A stretch of DNA of 15,817 bases from Spartobacteria bacterium (GCA_025355595.1 JANXZI010000388.1:1-15817); one strand, 5' to 3'; counted from the first letter of the stretch, positions 1 to 7,401 are shown. Program-made: numbers and translations. Notes: a model not told the origin generated them from the sequence alone.

Positions 1-680
1 TCTTCGCCGGAAAGCGGCGCGTCCTTGGAAAATGCGCTCGGCTTTTCGAGACGCAGCAGGACTTCGTCGCCGAGCTTCACGCCGAGTTGCGCTGCAAGGC
101 GCTCGTTGAGCACGATGTTTGGTGCCTCGGTTAGCGCGGAAGTGGACTTGTGTGCGTTTGCAGAGGTCGTGTCGCGTAGCGGCGCGTTTGCGACGTCCGA
201 TGTTCCCGGCGAGACGCCGGGAACGGCAGGCGGGACGCCCGCGCTACCCGATGCAACACGCCCGGCATCCGCATCACTCGAAAACGGATCGCTCCCCGAC
301 GGCGACAATTTCCAAAACGCGTCGTCCACGCCGACGATCTGCACCTTGTTCGCGCGCGCCGCGCCGCCGGATGCGTTCGCGCTGCCGGCGAGCATGAGAA
401 CGCCTGCGGCATCCGGCCCCGGCACAAATGTGCGCGCCACGACTTGCGGGCGCTTTTCCGCCTCGCGCGGCCACGGGACGAAGCGCTCGCCGCAGAGCAG
501 CGCCTCGCCGATTTTCCCCACGCGCGCCTCGGCCTGCGCGCGGAGCGTGGCCTTCACCGAATCGCCGACCATGAGCGCGCCCGTAAGCACGAGCGCGGCG
601 AGCGCACAGCCGAGAATGACGCCGAGGTGCGTGCGCCAGTAGTGGCGGATGCTGTCGAGCAGCAGGCGGCGCGTGGTCAT
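1..680 (-). CDS. ABC transporter permease, FtsX/MacB-like, N-terminal part only (runs off left edge)
   Basis: Reading the minus strand from an ATG at 678-680 gives 226 open codons to the window edge, so the C-terminal transmembrane helices lie outside. The protein starts with a short basic segment, then a hydrophobic helix at about residues 19-37 followed by GDSVKATLRAQAEARVGKI. This 'VLTGALxVGDSVxxxLR..A..R.G.I..AL' pattern is typical of FtsX-type permeases in Planctomycetes and Verrucomicrobia. The rest is the extracytoplasmic MacB-like core. The family works with a LolD-type ATPase to move lipids, lipoproteins or peptides from the inner membrane outward; the substrate here cannot be told. 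The start lies 6 nt after the stop of the Uma2 gene and the ATPase gene is further upstream, so one transcript is likely. About residues 147-163 are encoded by a palindromic repeat and look like an inserted low-complexity loop. Confidence 0.85.
   Translation of the reverse strand, partial: MTTRRLLLDSIRHYWRTHLGVILGCALAALVLTGALMVGDSVKATLRAQAEARVGKIGEALLCGERFVPWPREAEKRPQVVARTFVPGPDAAGVLMLAGSANASGGAARANKVQIVGVDDAFWKLSPSGSDPFSSDADAGRVASGSAGVPPAVPGVSPGTSDVANAPLRDTTSANAHKSTSALTEAPNIVLNERLAAQLGVKLGDEVLLRLEKPSAFSKDAPLSGE
202..242. repeat. Paired palindromes inside the permease gene
   Basis: Two adjacent hairpins: arms 202-211 and 215-224 pair perfectly over 10 bp with a 3-nt loop (gttcccggcg/cgccgggaac), and arms 230-234 and 238-242 pair over 5 bp. 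On the minus strand the stretch is read in frame as AGVPPAVPGVSPG. This composition is unlike the flanking protein and is a kind of repeat peptide I know from many Verrucomicrobia gene products. It appears to be a small dispersed element tolerated inside a coding region. Confidence 0.6.
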
Positions 681-686
681 CTAGTG

Positions 687-1253
687 CTACAGCCCGGTGC
701 GCGCGTAGATGGCGTCGAGTGTGGTGCTGAATTCCAGCTCGGGCACCGTGAGCGTGTCCGCGCCGGTGAGGATGGTCTTTTCCCAGCCCTCGGGGAGGCG
801 GCGATAGACGGTGAGTTCGCGCTTGTCCTGCTCGGCGAGGATGTAGGTGTGGAGGCTCGGGATGCGGCGGTAGGCCGTGAGCTTTTCGCGGCGATCGATC
901 GCTTCAGTGCTGGGCGAAAGCACTTCGATGACGAGCGCGGGCGTGTCGCAAAAATAGTTCTGCTGCCCGGCGGGATCACAGTTCACCATCACGTCTGGGT
1001 AATAATGCGACTCGTCGAGCGCTTCGCGGATGCGGACCTTCATGTCGTTCATGAATGGCGCGCATTTTTTCCCGTGCAGTTGCGCGTGGAGTTCAGAGAA
1101 AAAATTTCCCGCGATGTAATTGTGGTTCACGCTCGTGCCGGCCATCGCATACACGCGACCCGCGATGTATTCGTGGCGGACTTGGCTGAGAAGCTCACCC
1201 GCGATGTATTCCTCGGGTGAGATGAGAGTTTCAATCTTGGGTACGGCGCTCAT
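687..1253 (-). CDS. Uma2 family (DUF820) PD-(D/E)XK-like endonuclease
   Basis: 188 aa, full length for the family. The N-terminal part has the usual 'hxxEYIAGRVYAMAG' segment (HEYIAG at 27-32), followed by a helix with NHN at 43-45. The nuclease core shows YPDVMV with Asp87 and PALVIEVLSPST with Glu110, then Asp120 and Lys124 in the helix preceding the YRRIPSL segment. These fit the acidic residues expected of the Uma2 restriction-endonuclease-like fold. The biological role of Uma2 proteins is not established; many genomes hold several scattered copies. Its place is odd, since it lies between the ATPase and permease genes of an ABC exporter, with its stop only 6 nt before the permease ATG. 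Start ATG at 1251-1253; no clear Shine-Dalgarno. Confidence 0.88.
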   Translation of the reverse strand: MSAVPKIETLISPEEYIAGELLSQVRHEYIAGRVYAMAGTSVNHNYIAGNFFSELHAQLHGKKCAPFMNDMKVRIREALDESHYYPDVMVNCDPAGQQNYFCDTPALVIEVLSPSTEAIDRREKLTAYRRIPSLHTYILAEQDKRELTVYRRLPEGWEKTILTGADTLTVPELEFSTTLDAIYARTGL

Positions 1254-1305
1254 GGACTCAGATGATGTGGCGATGCCAAGCGGGAGTCAAACGCGGGGGG
1301 CGCTC

Positions 1306-1370
1306 ATAATCTTAATCTTATTCTTAATCTCGCTTCGGAGGGAGGGGATTAAGAACAAGATGAAGAATAT
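1306..1370. repeat. AT-rich hairpin between ABC ATPase and Uma2 genes, with a possible 33-aa ORF
   Basis: Arms 1306-1331 and 1345-1370 pair at about 22 of 26 positions around a 13-nt loop. One arm is almost pure pyrimidine on the minus strand and the other pure purine, in sharp contrast to the GC-rich surroundings. No T-tract follows, so it is a poor intrinsic terminator. On the minus strand a 33-aa frame (1287-1388) starts at an ATGA overlap with the ATPase stop and crosses the hairpin: one arm encodes a run of I/L/F, the other EIKNKIKI. The frame is probably a by-product of the hairpin, but the overlap leaves open a tiny membrane peptide. Confidence 0.6.
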
Positions 1371-1384
1371 GAATAAGAAGAGGA

Positions 1385-2059
1385 TCATGCTGCACACAGC
1401 CGCCCGTCGAGCAGCGGCAGCACGCGACCCATGCGGCGGGCGAGTTCGGGGGCGTGCGTGACCATGATGACGGTGATTTTCTCGCGCTGGTGCACCTCGG
1501 CGAGCAGGTCGGCGAGGCGTTCGGCGCTGGCGCGGTCGAGCGCGCCGGTGGGCTCGTCGGCGAGGAGGAGCTTCGGCGAGTTGATGAGCGCACGGGCGAC
1601 GGCGGCGCGCTGGCGTTCGCCGCCGGAGAGCTGGCCGGGCCGGTGGTCGAGCCGGTGGCTGAGGCCGACGGCTTCGAGGAGCTGCGCGGCGCGGGCACGG
1701 AGCGCGGCGCGGTCGGCATCCTTGCGCACGATGGACGGGATGAGGACGTTTTCCAACACGGTACATTGCGGGAGCAGATGGTGGAGCTGGAAGACGAAGC
1801 CGACGGTGGTGTTGCGGAATTCGGCGAGCTGCTGCGCGTCGAGCTTCGTGAGGTCGCGGCCGGCGACGCGGATTTCGCCGGAGTCGGCCTGGTCGAGCGC
1901 GCCGAGGAGATTGAGCAGCGTGCTTTTTCCGCAGCCGCTCGGGCCGGTGATGGCGACGGTCTCGCCCTCGGCGATGGTGAGGCTGATGCCGTTCAGCACG
2001 GGCACCGCGCCGGCGTCGGAGCGGTAGGATTTGGTGACGTTGTGGAGTTCCGCGAGCAT
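1385..2059 (-). CDS. ABC transporter ATP-binding protein, LolD/MacB type
   Basis: 224 aa from the ATG at 2057-2059, matching the usual 220-235 aa of LolD-type ATPases. All nucleotide-binding motifs are present: Walker A GPSGCGKST at 39-47, Q-loop Gln91 in FVFQLHH, signature LSGGERQR from 144, Walker B LLLADE at 164-169 and H-loop His202 in VTHAPE. The protein powers the FtsX-like permease encoded downstream at the left edge. An upstream ATG at 2108-2110 would add 17 residues (MNFGGGSFASDRRCSAP) that match nothing in the family; the start at MLAELHNVTKSY is preferred because members begin close to this motif. A 130-bp gap with a hairpin separates it from the Uma2 gene. A terminator-like stem-loop upstream suggests that transcription starts afresh between 2141 and 2060; no promoter was recognised. 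Confidence 0.92.
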   Translation of the reverse strand: MLAELHNVTKSYRSDAGAVPVLNGISLTIAEGETVAITGPSGCGKSTLLNLLGALDQADSGEIRVAGRDLTKLDAQQLAEFRNTTVGFVFQLHHLLPQCTVLENVLIPSIVRKDADRAALRARAAQLLEAVGLSHRLDHRPGQLSGGERQRAAVARALINSPKLLLADEPTGALDRASAERLADLLAEVHQREKITVIMVTHAPELARRMGRVLPLLDGRLCAA

Positions 2060-2141
2060 CGGCGCGGAGCATCGGCGATCGGATGCGAAACTTCCACCAC
2101 CGAAGTTCATCTCATTCTGCGAAGCCCTGACGACTGACTCA

Positions 2142-2166
2142 AAAACCGACAGGCTCTGTCGGTTTT
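2142..2166 (-). terminator. Perfect 11-bp stem-loop, probable intrinsic terminator
   Basis: Arms 2142-2152 and 2156-2166 (aaaaccgacag/ctgtcggtttt) pair perfectly with a 3-nt loop. Read on the minus strand the stem ends in TTTTT; on the plus strand it ends in only TTTT. It lies upstream of the ABC ATPase and downstream of the two small genes, so it would serve as a second stop for the minus-strand transcript from the small genes. Confidence 0.6.
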
Positions 2167-2205
2167 CCCGACACCATCGAAGACGGGAGGCTCGCAGGGT
2201 TCCCT

Positions 2206-2249
2206 GAAAAAACTTACCCCGCCGTGCCCGAGATGGGACGCGGCGGGGT
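2206..2249 (-). terminator. Intrinsic terminator of the small-protein pair
   Basis: On the minus strand a 9-bp GC-rich stem (arms 2241-2249 and 2216-2224, accccgccg/cggcggggt), with partial inner pairing, is followed by AAG and then six T residues (complement of 2207-2212). It lies about 70 nt after the stop of the downstream small gene (2322), the expected place for a rho-independent terminator of that transcript. Confidence 0.7.
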
Positions 2250-2321
2250 CTTGAAAAGTGATGCTTCGTCTTTTTGGAAAAAACTCACCCGCGCGAAGGT
2301 GGCGGGGAGGCGCGACGGGCG

Positions 2322-2498
2322 TCAGATGACGCGGGCGCGGATCGAATGACTGCCAGACTGAAGGCGCACGCGGCCCGTCTCGAGCAGGTCGCTGACGGCG
2401 GCGAGCGTCTCGCGATTATTGCGCGACTGGCTGCTGACGGCGAGGATCAGATCGCCGAGGGTGAAGTTGCGGTGCGCGATTTTGAGGGGCTTTTTCAT
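2322..2498 (-). CDS. Small conserved protein, paralogue of its upstream neighbour (58 aa)
   Basis: A minus-strand frame of 58 codons starts with MKKPLKIAHR and ends IRARVI-TGA. It is supported by its close match to the neighbouring frame at 2526-2705: 34 of 58 aligned residues are identical with one gap, including TLGDL, LAVSS, DLLE, GRVR and IRARV. Such conservation in one frame only, with both frames on the same strand and a terminator downstream, argues for real genes. The protein is basic with no signal or membrane segment. The 'ETxAAVxDLLExGRVR' part could be a helix followed by a strand, reminiscent of a winged-helix tail, but no known family is recognised and no function is proposed. 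A plus-strand frame over the same bases (2274-2723) is rejected as its shadow. Confidence 0.72.
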   Translation of the reverse strand: MKKPLKIAHRNFTLGDLILAVSSQSRNNRETLAAVSDLLETGRVRLQSGSHSIRARVI

Positions 2499-2525
2499 GG
2501 TGTGGGGAGTGGTTTGGAGAAAGAT

Positions 2526-2705
2526 TTACGAAACGCGGGCACGGATGTTACGTCCGTTGGTCGTGAAGCGGACGCGTCCACTTTCGAGAAGATCGGCCAC
2601 AGCGGCGGCGGTTTCGTTGCTGCTCCGGCTGACGCTGCTAACTGCGAGGACGAGGTCACCGAGAGTCAGGGCTTGGCGGCGGCTGGATTTGAAGGAGTTT
2701 TTCAT
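2526..2705 (-). CDS. Small conserved protein, tandem paralogue (59 aa)
   Basis: A minus-strand frame of 59 codons begins MKNSFKSSRRQALTLGDL and ends IRARVS-TAA. It is the first of a tandem pair; the second gene starts 27 nt after its stop. The two share about 59% identity, mostly in residues 14-46 and in the C-terminal IRARV, while the N-terminal basic segment and the stretch before IRARV vary. This pattern is what selection on a small folded protein after gene duplication would leave. No family is recognised. No convincing Shine-Dalgarno or promoter was seen upstream, where the sequence ACCAAACCCAGCG precedes the ATG. Confidence 0.72.
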   Translation of the reverse strand: MKNSFKSSRRQALTLGDLVLAVSSVSRSSNETAAAVADLLESGRVRFTTNGRNIRARVS

Positions 2706-3018
2706 CGCTGGGTTTGGTTTTGAGCGGGGTTACTTGTTGGTCTGACGAATGACTCAGCAGCAGGCGTGCCAAGCTCCGATGCCGTGTCTTTTTCTACATG
2801 CTGAGACGCACGCCATGCGCCGGTTGTTCAAAAGAAGATAAAAAACTTCACTTCCCCGGTGACGGGCCCGGCATGTCGCTGGATGAAAATGATTTCCGCA
2901 TCTGCTCAGAAAAGGACAGCCGGACACTTTCGCACCAGCCGCGTCAGTCTGTCATGGCCGCGAAAATATCCTGCGATAAAAGCGCACACACCCATTTTTT
3001 GGCAATGCCCGCCGGGCG
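2706..3018. other. 313-bp stretch without a recognised gene
   Basis: Lies between the first small gene and the stop of the hypothetical at 3019, all on the minus strand. It should hold the promoter of the small-gene pair and perhaps a terminator for 3019-3567, but no convincing -35/-10 pair or stem with a T-tract was found. Plus-strand open frames here (2798-3160 and 2859-3152) extend into the hypothetical gene as its antisense and are not believed. Confidence 0.5.
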
Positions 3019-3567
3019 TCACGGGGCGGGCTGCACAACGCCCTTGCGCCAGCAGTATGCGAGCAATTCGTCGAATTCCACACGCTGCAAACTCACGCAC
3101 TCGGGCACGGCTTCGCGGTCACCAAATTTCGCCTGCTCGCACATGCCAGTGAGCAGGTAGGCGTCCCACGTCGGCTGCCTCGCCATGTTCGCGGAGACCT
3201 GCGCGGCGGCCTCGTGCATCTTCGCAAATATCGGCAGGTGCCCCGCGCGACGGAACCAGTAGCGCGCGTTGTCAAAGTCCCCTTCCCTTCGGTGCATCAC
3301 GCCATGCCAGTAGCTGCCGAGATCGCCAGGTTCGTCTTGGAAAATCCTGTGCGCCGCGTCGAGCGCATCTGCCGCGCAGAACAGCGCGCCGCGGACGAGG
3401 GTGAACATTTTTGCATCCGCGATTTCCTTTCCACCACTGAGCGTTTCATCGCTCGTGTCCCGGATTTTTGCGGGCAGTTCCCAGCCCAGCGGCTCGGTCG
3501 GCGTGAGCTTTCTCAGCAGGTCGGGGTTCAGGAGCAGGCGGTCAATGAAGTCGGAATAGCTGGCCAT
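3019..3567 (-). CDS. Conserved hypothetical protein (182 aa)
   Basis: A soluble 182-aa protein with no signal or membrane segment, starting MASYSDFIDRLL. An upstream ATG at 3583-3585 would add six residues (MGRLRT) and seems less likely. The central part, about residues 58-114, has the pattern AADALDAAHRI...SYWHGVMHRREGDF followed by NARYWFRRAGHLPIF. I recall this 'D..ASH.I.Q......SYWHgIMHRREPDy.NakYWFRRvG.HPiF' signature from uncharacterised proteins of Verrucomicrobia, Planctomycetes and Acidobacteria, sometimes described as TPR-like. No enzymatic role is known to me. It starts 48 nt after the stop of the membrane-anchored repeat protein on the same strand and may be co-transcribed with it. 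Confidence 0.85.
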   Translation of the reverse strand: MASYSDFIDRLLLNPDLLRKLTPTEPLGWELPAKIRDTSDETLSGGKEIADAKMFTLVRGALFCAADALDAAHRIFQDEPGDLGSYWHGVMHRREGDFDNARYWFRRAGHLPIFAKMHEAAAQVSANMARQPTWDAYLLTGMCEQAKFGDREAVPECVSLQRVEFDELLAYCWRKGVVQPAP

Positions 3568-3615
3568 CGTGCGGAGCCTGCCCACGGCGTCCGCCGAATC
3601 AAGTCCGCCGCGCGG

Positions 3616-5574
3616 TCACTGGCCCTTCTGCTTCCCCGGCGCGAGGATCCGCTGCTTCAACGCGTCGGACACCGCGGGCGAGTTGGCGATGAAGCTCATC
3701 GCGCCCTGCTGGTCCGTGCGCGACCAGTGCTTGAAGATATTCGCCATCGCAGAATCCCGCTGCCCGGGATCGTAAATCGTCCCCGCCCACGCGGCCGCAC
3801 CAGCGGGATCGCGGTCCGTCACCTGCCGTGCGAATTCACCGACCGCGCCGTCGCGCGAAATTCCCGCGGGAAGTTTTTCGAGCCACGCGGCGGTCTTCGC
3901 GACATCACGCTCGGCCCACGTCGCGACGATGTTGCGCGTCGCCTTGCTGCGCGCATCGCCCTCGGGCAGACCCGCCGCCCATTGCGAAGCAGCGCCGGGA
4001 TCGTTGTTCGCCCAGCGTGCGGCGAGGCTCCCGGCCGCGTCGTCCTGCGAACTCGCGGGCAGCGACGTGATCATCTTTGCGGCGGCGAGCGGATCATTGT
4101 CCGCCAGCGCGACGACCACGGTCGAGAGCGCGCGATCCTTCAGCTTGCCATCCGGCAGGGCGCGCGCCCATGCGAGTGCCTCGGTGGAATCGCTCTGCGA
4201 CCAGTTCCGCAGCGCCTGGTTCACCATGAAGCCGTCCGCACTCATCAGCTCGTGTTTCGCGAAATAGTCGAAGGCCGCCTTCGGGTCCTGCTGGCTCCAC
4301 GTGTAGGCGATTCCGGAAAATGCGGAGTTCCGCGTCTCGGCCGGGAGCGCCTCGGCCCACGCGAGCGCGGCGGGCGTGTCGCTGCGCGCAAAACGCATCG
4401 CCACATTGTTCACCGCCTCGCCTTTTCTCCGGTCGCTCGGCAGCTCCGCCACGAGTTCCGCCGCCGCCTTCGGGTCGGTGTAGGCGAGCGCATTCACGAG
4501 GATGGACGACGCGCTGCTCCGCGCCTGACCCTCGGGCAATTCCCTGAGCAAATCCTTCGCCTCGTCCGGGCTCCGCCCCGCGATCTGGCCGATCAAAGTG
4601 GACACCGCATTGTTCCGAAGCTCCCCCTCCGGCAGCGCGAGTGTCGCGGCGCGCGCACCCTGCGAATCGAGCGACGCCCACTGCGTGATGACCATCTGCA
4701 TCGCCGCCACCTGCTGCGATTTTTCCTTCATCCCGTTCGCCCACGCAAAGGCATCCACCGGGCTGTTCTGCGCCCAGTTCGATGCGACGGCACGCAGCGC
4801 CCCGTCGCGGTTCGCGCCCTTCGGCAGCTCGAGCGCCTTCGCCGCCGCGCCCTGCGCATCCGACTGCGCCCACGCGCCGAACACATTCTGATAGCTGTAG
4901 CCTCCCCGCACCTCCGCCGGCATCTCCTGCAGCATCGCGAACGCCTTCAGCGGATCGCGCTTCGCCATCGAATTGATGAGGCTCTGGATTGCGTTCGTGC
5001 GGTGATAGCCCGGCGGCAGCGATGTCGCCCACTCCTTCGCAGCGTCCACACTTTGATCCACAAATGCCGCCATCACGTAGCGCATCGCCTTGTCGCGTCC
5101 ATTCTTGTCCGTGAGCGACACGAGGTAATTCCCCGCCGCCTTCGGATCGAGCTGCGCCCAGCGCGAAATCGCGTACGGCATCAGCGTCTCGCGCACTTCG
5201 GGCGGCATCGTGCGGATGCGCGCGACCAGACCGGGAATTTCCTCCAGCGAAAGCGCACTCACCGCGTCCACGAGATCGTGCGTGCGCTTCAGGTCATCCG
5301 TCTCACGGTAGGCGCTGAAAAATTTCGTCTCCTTCTCCGTCGTCGCCCCCAGCGTGGCAAACTGGCCGGAAGCCCCCGCACCATTTCCCGACGCTCCACC
5401 GGGCGCGGACGGGTCGCCGGTGCGCCCTGCCAATCCCGCCGCAGCGGACGATCCGCCCACATCACGCCGAGCGGATTTCTCATTCGTCCCGCCATGCCCT
5501 CCGGCAAAATAGCCCGCGGCAAAGCCGCCCGTGCCGATGCACGCAGCAAGGATCAATTTAATTCGGTCGTTCAT
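3616..5574 (-). CDS. Membrane-anchored or secreted helical-repeat protein (652 aa)
   Basis: The start is placed at MNDRIKLILAACIGTGG (ATG 5572-5574), where a basic residue pair is followed by a hydrophobic segment at about 5-25, so the chain is exported and perhaps tethered. An ATG 13 codons earlier would spoil this signal. After a Gly/Ala/Ser-rich linker (about 26-75) the rest is made of some 13-14 degenerate repeats of about 32 residues with the consensus 'W(A/S)..DP.AA..WA..LP.G..R..A'. They are helix-helix repeats that resemble TPR or HEAT solenoids and probably form a protein-binding scaffold. Such proteins are common in Verrucomicrobia; partners are unknown. Divergent from comM across a 239-bp intergenic region in which no promoter could be assigned. 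A long frame on the other strand (3214-5880) is an antisense artefact of GC-rich coding DNA. Confidence 0.88.
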   Translation of the reverse strand: MNDRIKLILAACIGTGGFAAGYFAGGHGGTNEKSARRDVGGSSAAAGLAGRTGDPSAPGGASGNGAGASGQFATLGATTEKETKFFSAYRETDDLKRTHDLVDAVSALSLEEIPGLVARIRTMPPEVRETLMPYAISRWAQLDPKAAGNYLVSLTDKNGRDKAMRYVMAAFVDQSVDAAKEWATSLPPGYHRTNAIQSLINSMAKRDPLKAFAMLQEMPAEVRGGYSYQNVFGAWAQSDAQGAAAKALELPKGANRDGALRAVASNWAQNSPVDAFAWANGMKEKSQQVAAMQMVITQWASLDSQGARAATLALPEGELRNNAVSTLIGQIAGRSPDEAKDLLRELPEGQARSSASSILVNALAYTDPKAAAELVAELPSDRRKGEAVNNVAMRFARSDTPAALAWAEALPAETRNSAFSGIAYTWSQQDPKAAFDYFAKHELMSADGFMVNQALRNWSQSDSTEALAWARALPDGKLKDRALSTVVVALADNDPLAAAKMITSLPASSQDDAAGSLAARWANNDPGAASQWAAGLPEGDARSKATRNIVATWAERDVAKTAAWLEKLPAGISRDGAVGEFARQVTDRDPAGAAAWAGTIYDPGQRDSAMANIFKHWSRTDQQGAMSFIANSPAVSDALKQRILAPGKQKGQ

Positions 5575-5813
5575 GTGGGTGGGAGGACGCTTTGGCGTCA
5601 AAAGCTCAACCATCGCGCGTGCCGCCCCTTAGATTTGTGTGACGATTCTGTTGGAATCGGGTGGCTCCGCCCGGAAAAGGAACGCAAGGTATTTCCTCGG
5701 CGCTCCCCTCTTCTTTTCGCGCCCTCTGCGCGTTTTCGCGGCGGATCCCCCTCCCCATTTTCGCAGAGCCTTCGCGCTTCCCGTGCGGCGCACGCTCTGC
5801 CACTTTGCCCGCG

Positions 5814-7346
5814 ATGCTCGCAAAAGTTTTTTCCGCAGCGGTGTTCGGCGTCGAGGCTTACGATCTGGATGTCGAAGTAAGCGACAACGGCGGACAGAAG
5901 GACGCCATCGTCATCGTCGGCCTGCCAGACGCCGCCGTTCGCGAGGCACGCGATCGCGTAAAGACAGCGATCTCCAACAGCGGTTTCCGCTGGCCCGGCG
6001 GCCACGTCACCGTAAACCTCGCTCCCGCCGACGTGAAAAAGGAAGGCCCGAGCTTTGACCTCCCCATCGCGCTCGCGATGATCGCCTGCGCGCAAAATGT
6101 GAAGCTCGATGACGCAGCGGACTTTTGCTTCGTTGGCGAACTCGCGCTCGACGGCGCGGTACGGCCCGTGCGCGGCGTGCTCTCCGTCGCCATCGAGGCG
6201 CGCAGAGTCGGGCGAAAAAAGCTCGTCGTCCCCGCGCAGAACGCGCGCGAGGCCGCGATGGTCGCGGGCATCGATGTCTTCGGCGTGAGCAATCTCCGCG
6301 AGGCCTTCACCTTCCTCACCGGCGAAAAGGAACTCGCCCCCGTACGCGAGGATCTCGCCGCATTCTTCGCAAGCCATCACGATTACGACGCAGACTTCGC
6401 CGACGTGCGCGGCCAGCAGCATGTGAAGCGCGCCATCGAGATCGCCGCCGCTGGCGGACACGGACTTTTGCTCATCGGCCCGCCCGGTTCCGGCAAGAGC
6501 ATGCTCAGCAAACGCGTGCCCACCATTCTCCCGCCGCTCACGATGGAGGAAGCCATCGAGACCACCAAAATCCACAGCATTTGCGGCCTGCTCCTCGACA
6601 AATCCTTCGTCGCCACGCGCCCCTTCCGCTCGCCGCACCACACCGTCTCGGATGCCGGACTCCTCGGCGGCGGGATGAATCCCTCGCCAGGTGAAATCAG
6701 TATCGCACACCACGGCGTGCTGTTTCTCGACGAGCTTCCAGAGTTCAAACGGACGACGCTCGAAGTCCTCCGCCAGCCGATGGAGGATGGCCGCGTCACC
6801 GTCTCGCGCGCCGCGGGCACGATGACTTTCCCCGCCGAATTCATGCTCGTCGCCGCGATGAATCCGTGCCCTTGCGGATTCCACGGCGACGCGAAACGCC
6901 AGTGCCGCTGCACGCCGCAGCAGGTGGAAAAATACCGCGAGCGAATCTCCGGCCCGCTCCTCGATCGGATCGATTTGCACGTCGAGGCACCCGCCGTCGC
7001 CTTTGACGAACTCCGCAGCACCGAACGCGCCGAGCCCAGCGCCGCAATCCGCGAGCGCGTCGTGCAGGTCCGCGAGATTCAGCGCGCGCGTTTCGGGGAG
7101 GGAAAGGTGCGCATCAACTCCCGCATGAGTTCGCAGCAGGTGCGCAAATTCTGCGCCCTCAGCACCGACGCGGAAAACCTTCTGCGCATGGCGATGGACA
7201 ATCTCAACCTCTCCGCCCGCGCGCACGATCGCATTTTGAAAGTCGCCCGCACCATCGCCGATCTGGCCGGCGCGGAAGCCATCGCGCCGGATCACATCGC
7301 CGAGGCCATCCAATACCGCACGCTCGACCGCAAACTCTGGCGTTAA
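5814..7346 (+). CDS. comM: ComM/YifB AAA+ ATPase (Mg-chelatase-like branch-migration helicase)
   Basis: 510 aa, the usual size of ComM/YifB. The ATG at 5814 gives MLAKVFSAAVFGVEAYDLDVEV, the standard family N-terminus; earlier in-frame starts add unrelated residues. Domains: N-terminal ChlI-like domain (about 1-125, with GLPDAAVREARDRV), AAA+ core with Walker A GPPGSGKS at 222-229 and Walker B GVLFLDE at 301-307, a Cys-containing MNPCPCG at 349-355 with later paired Cys residues, and the Mg_chelatase_C domain to the end (KVARTIADLAGAEAI, YRTLDRKLW). ComM helps integrate foreign single strands during natural transformation by branch migration; YifB homologues occur widely also in species not known to be competent. 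Its 3' end (7146-7343) has a diverged second copy at 15390-15585, beyond the Wsp operon. Confidence 0.96.
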   Translation: MLAKVFSAAVFGVEAYDLDVEVSDNGGQKDAIVIVGLPDAAVREARDRVKTAISNSGFRWPGGHVTVNLAPADVKKEGPSFDLPIALAMIACAQNVKLDDAADFCFVGELALDGAVRPVRGVLSVAIEARRVGRKKLVVPAQNAREAAMVAGIDVFGVSNLREAFTFLTGEKELAPVREDLAAFFASHHDYDADFADVRGQQHVKRAIEIAAAGGHGLLLIGPPGSGKSMLSKRVPTILPPLTMEEAIETTKIHSICGLLLDKSFVATRPFRSPHHTVSDAGLLGGGMNPSPGEISIAHHGVLFLDELPEFKRTTLEVLRQPMEDGRVTVSRAAGTMTFPAEFMLVAAMNPCPCGFHGDAKRQCRCTPQQVEKYRERISGPLLDRIDLHVEAPAVAFDELRSTERAEPSAAIRERVVQVREIQRARFGEGKVRINSRMSSQQVRKFCALSTDAENLLRMAMDNLNLSARAHDRILKVARTIADLAGAEAIAPDHIAEAIQYRTLDRKLWR

Positions 7347-7401
7347 TCAGGAGCACTCATGACCATCAACGCCTGCGCACCCGGCGGTGCTTGGTTCGCG
7401 C

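Noticed and set aside
1454..2137. 227-codon plus-strand frame
   Set aside because: Antisense to the ABC ATPase, which has all nucleotide-binding motifs on the minus strand.
2274..2723. 149-codon plus-strand frame covering both small genes
   Set aside because: The two minus-strand frames resemble each other in the tandem copies and share start and stop positions; this frame gains its apparent internal similarity from that duplication.
3214..5880. 888-codon open frame on the plus strand
   Set aside because: It is antisense to the helical-repeat gene and the hypothetical gene; its product is Arg/His-rich with no domain, a usual by-product of GC-rich third positions. The minus-strand frame has a signal segment and clear repeats.
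5598..7313. 571-codon minus-strand frame opposite comM
   Set aside because: The opposite strand encodes complete ComM with Walker A and B motifs; this frame has no recognisable motif.
7377..7390. Small hairpin between comM and the wsp operon as a shared terminator
   Set aside because: Only five base pairs and no T-tract on either strand.
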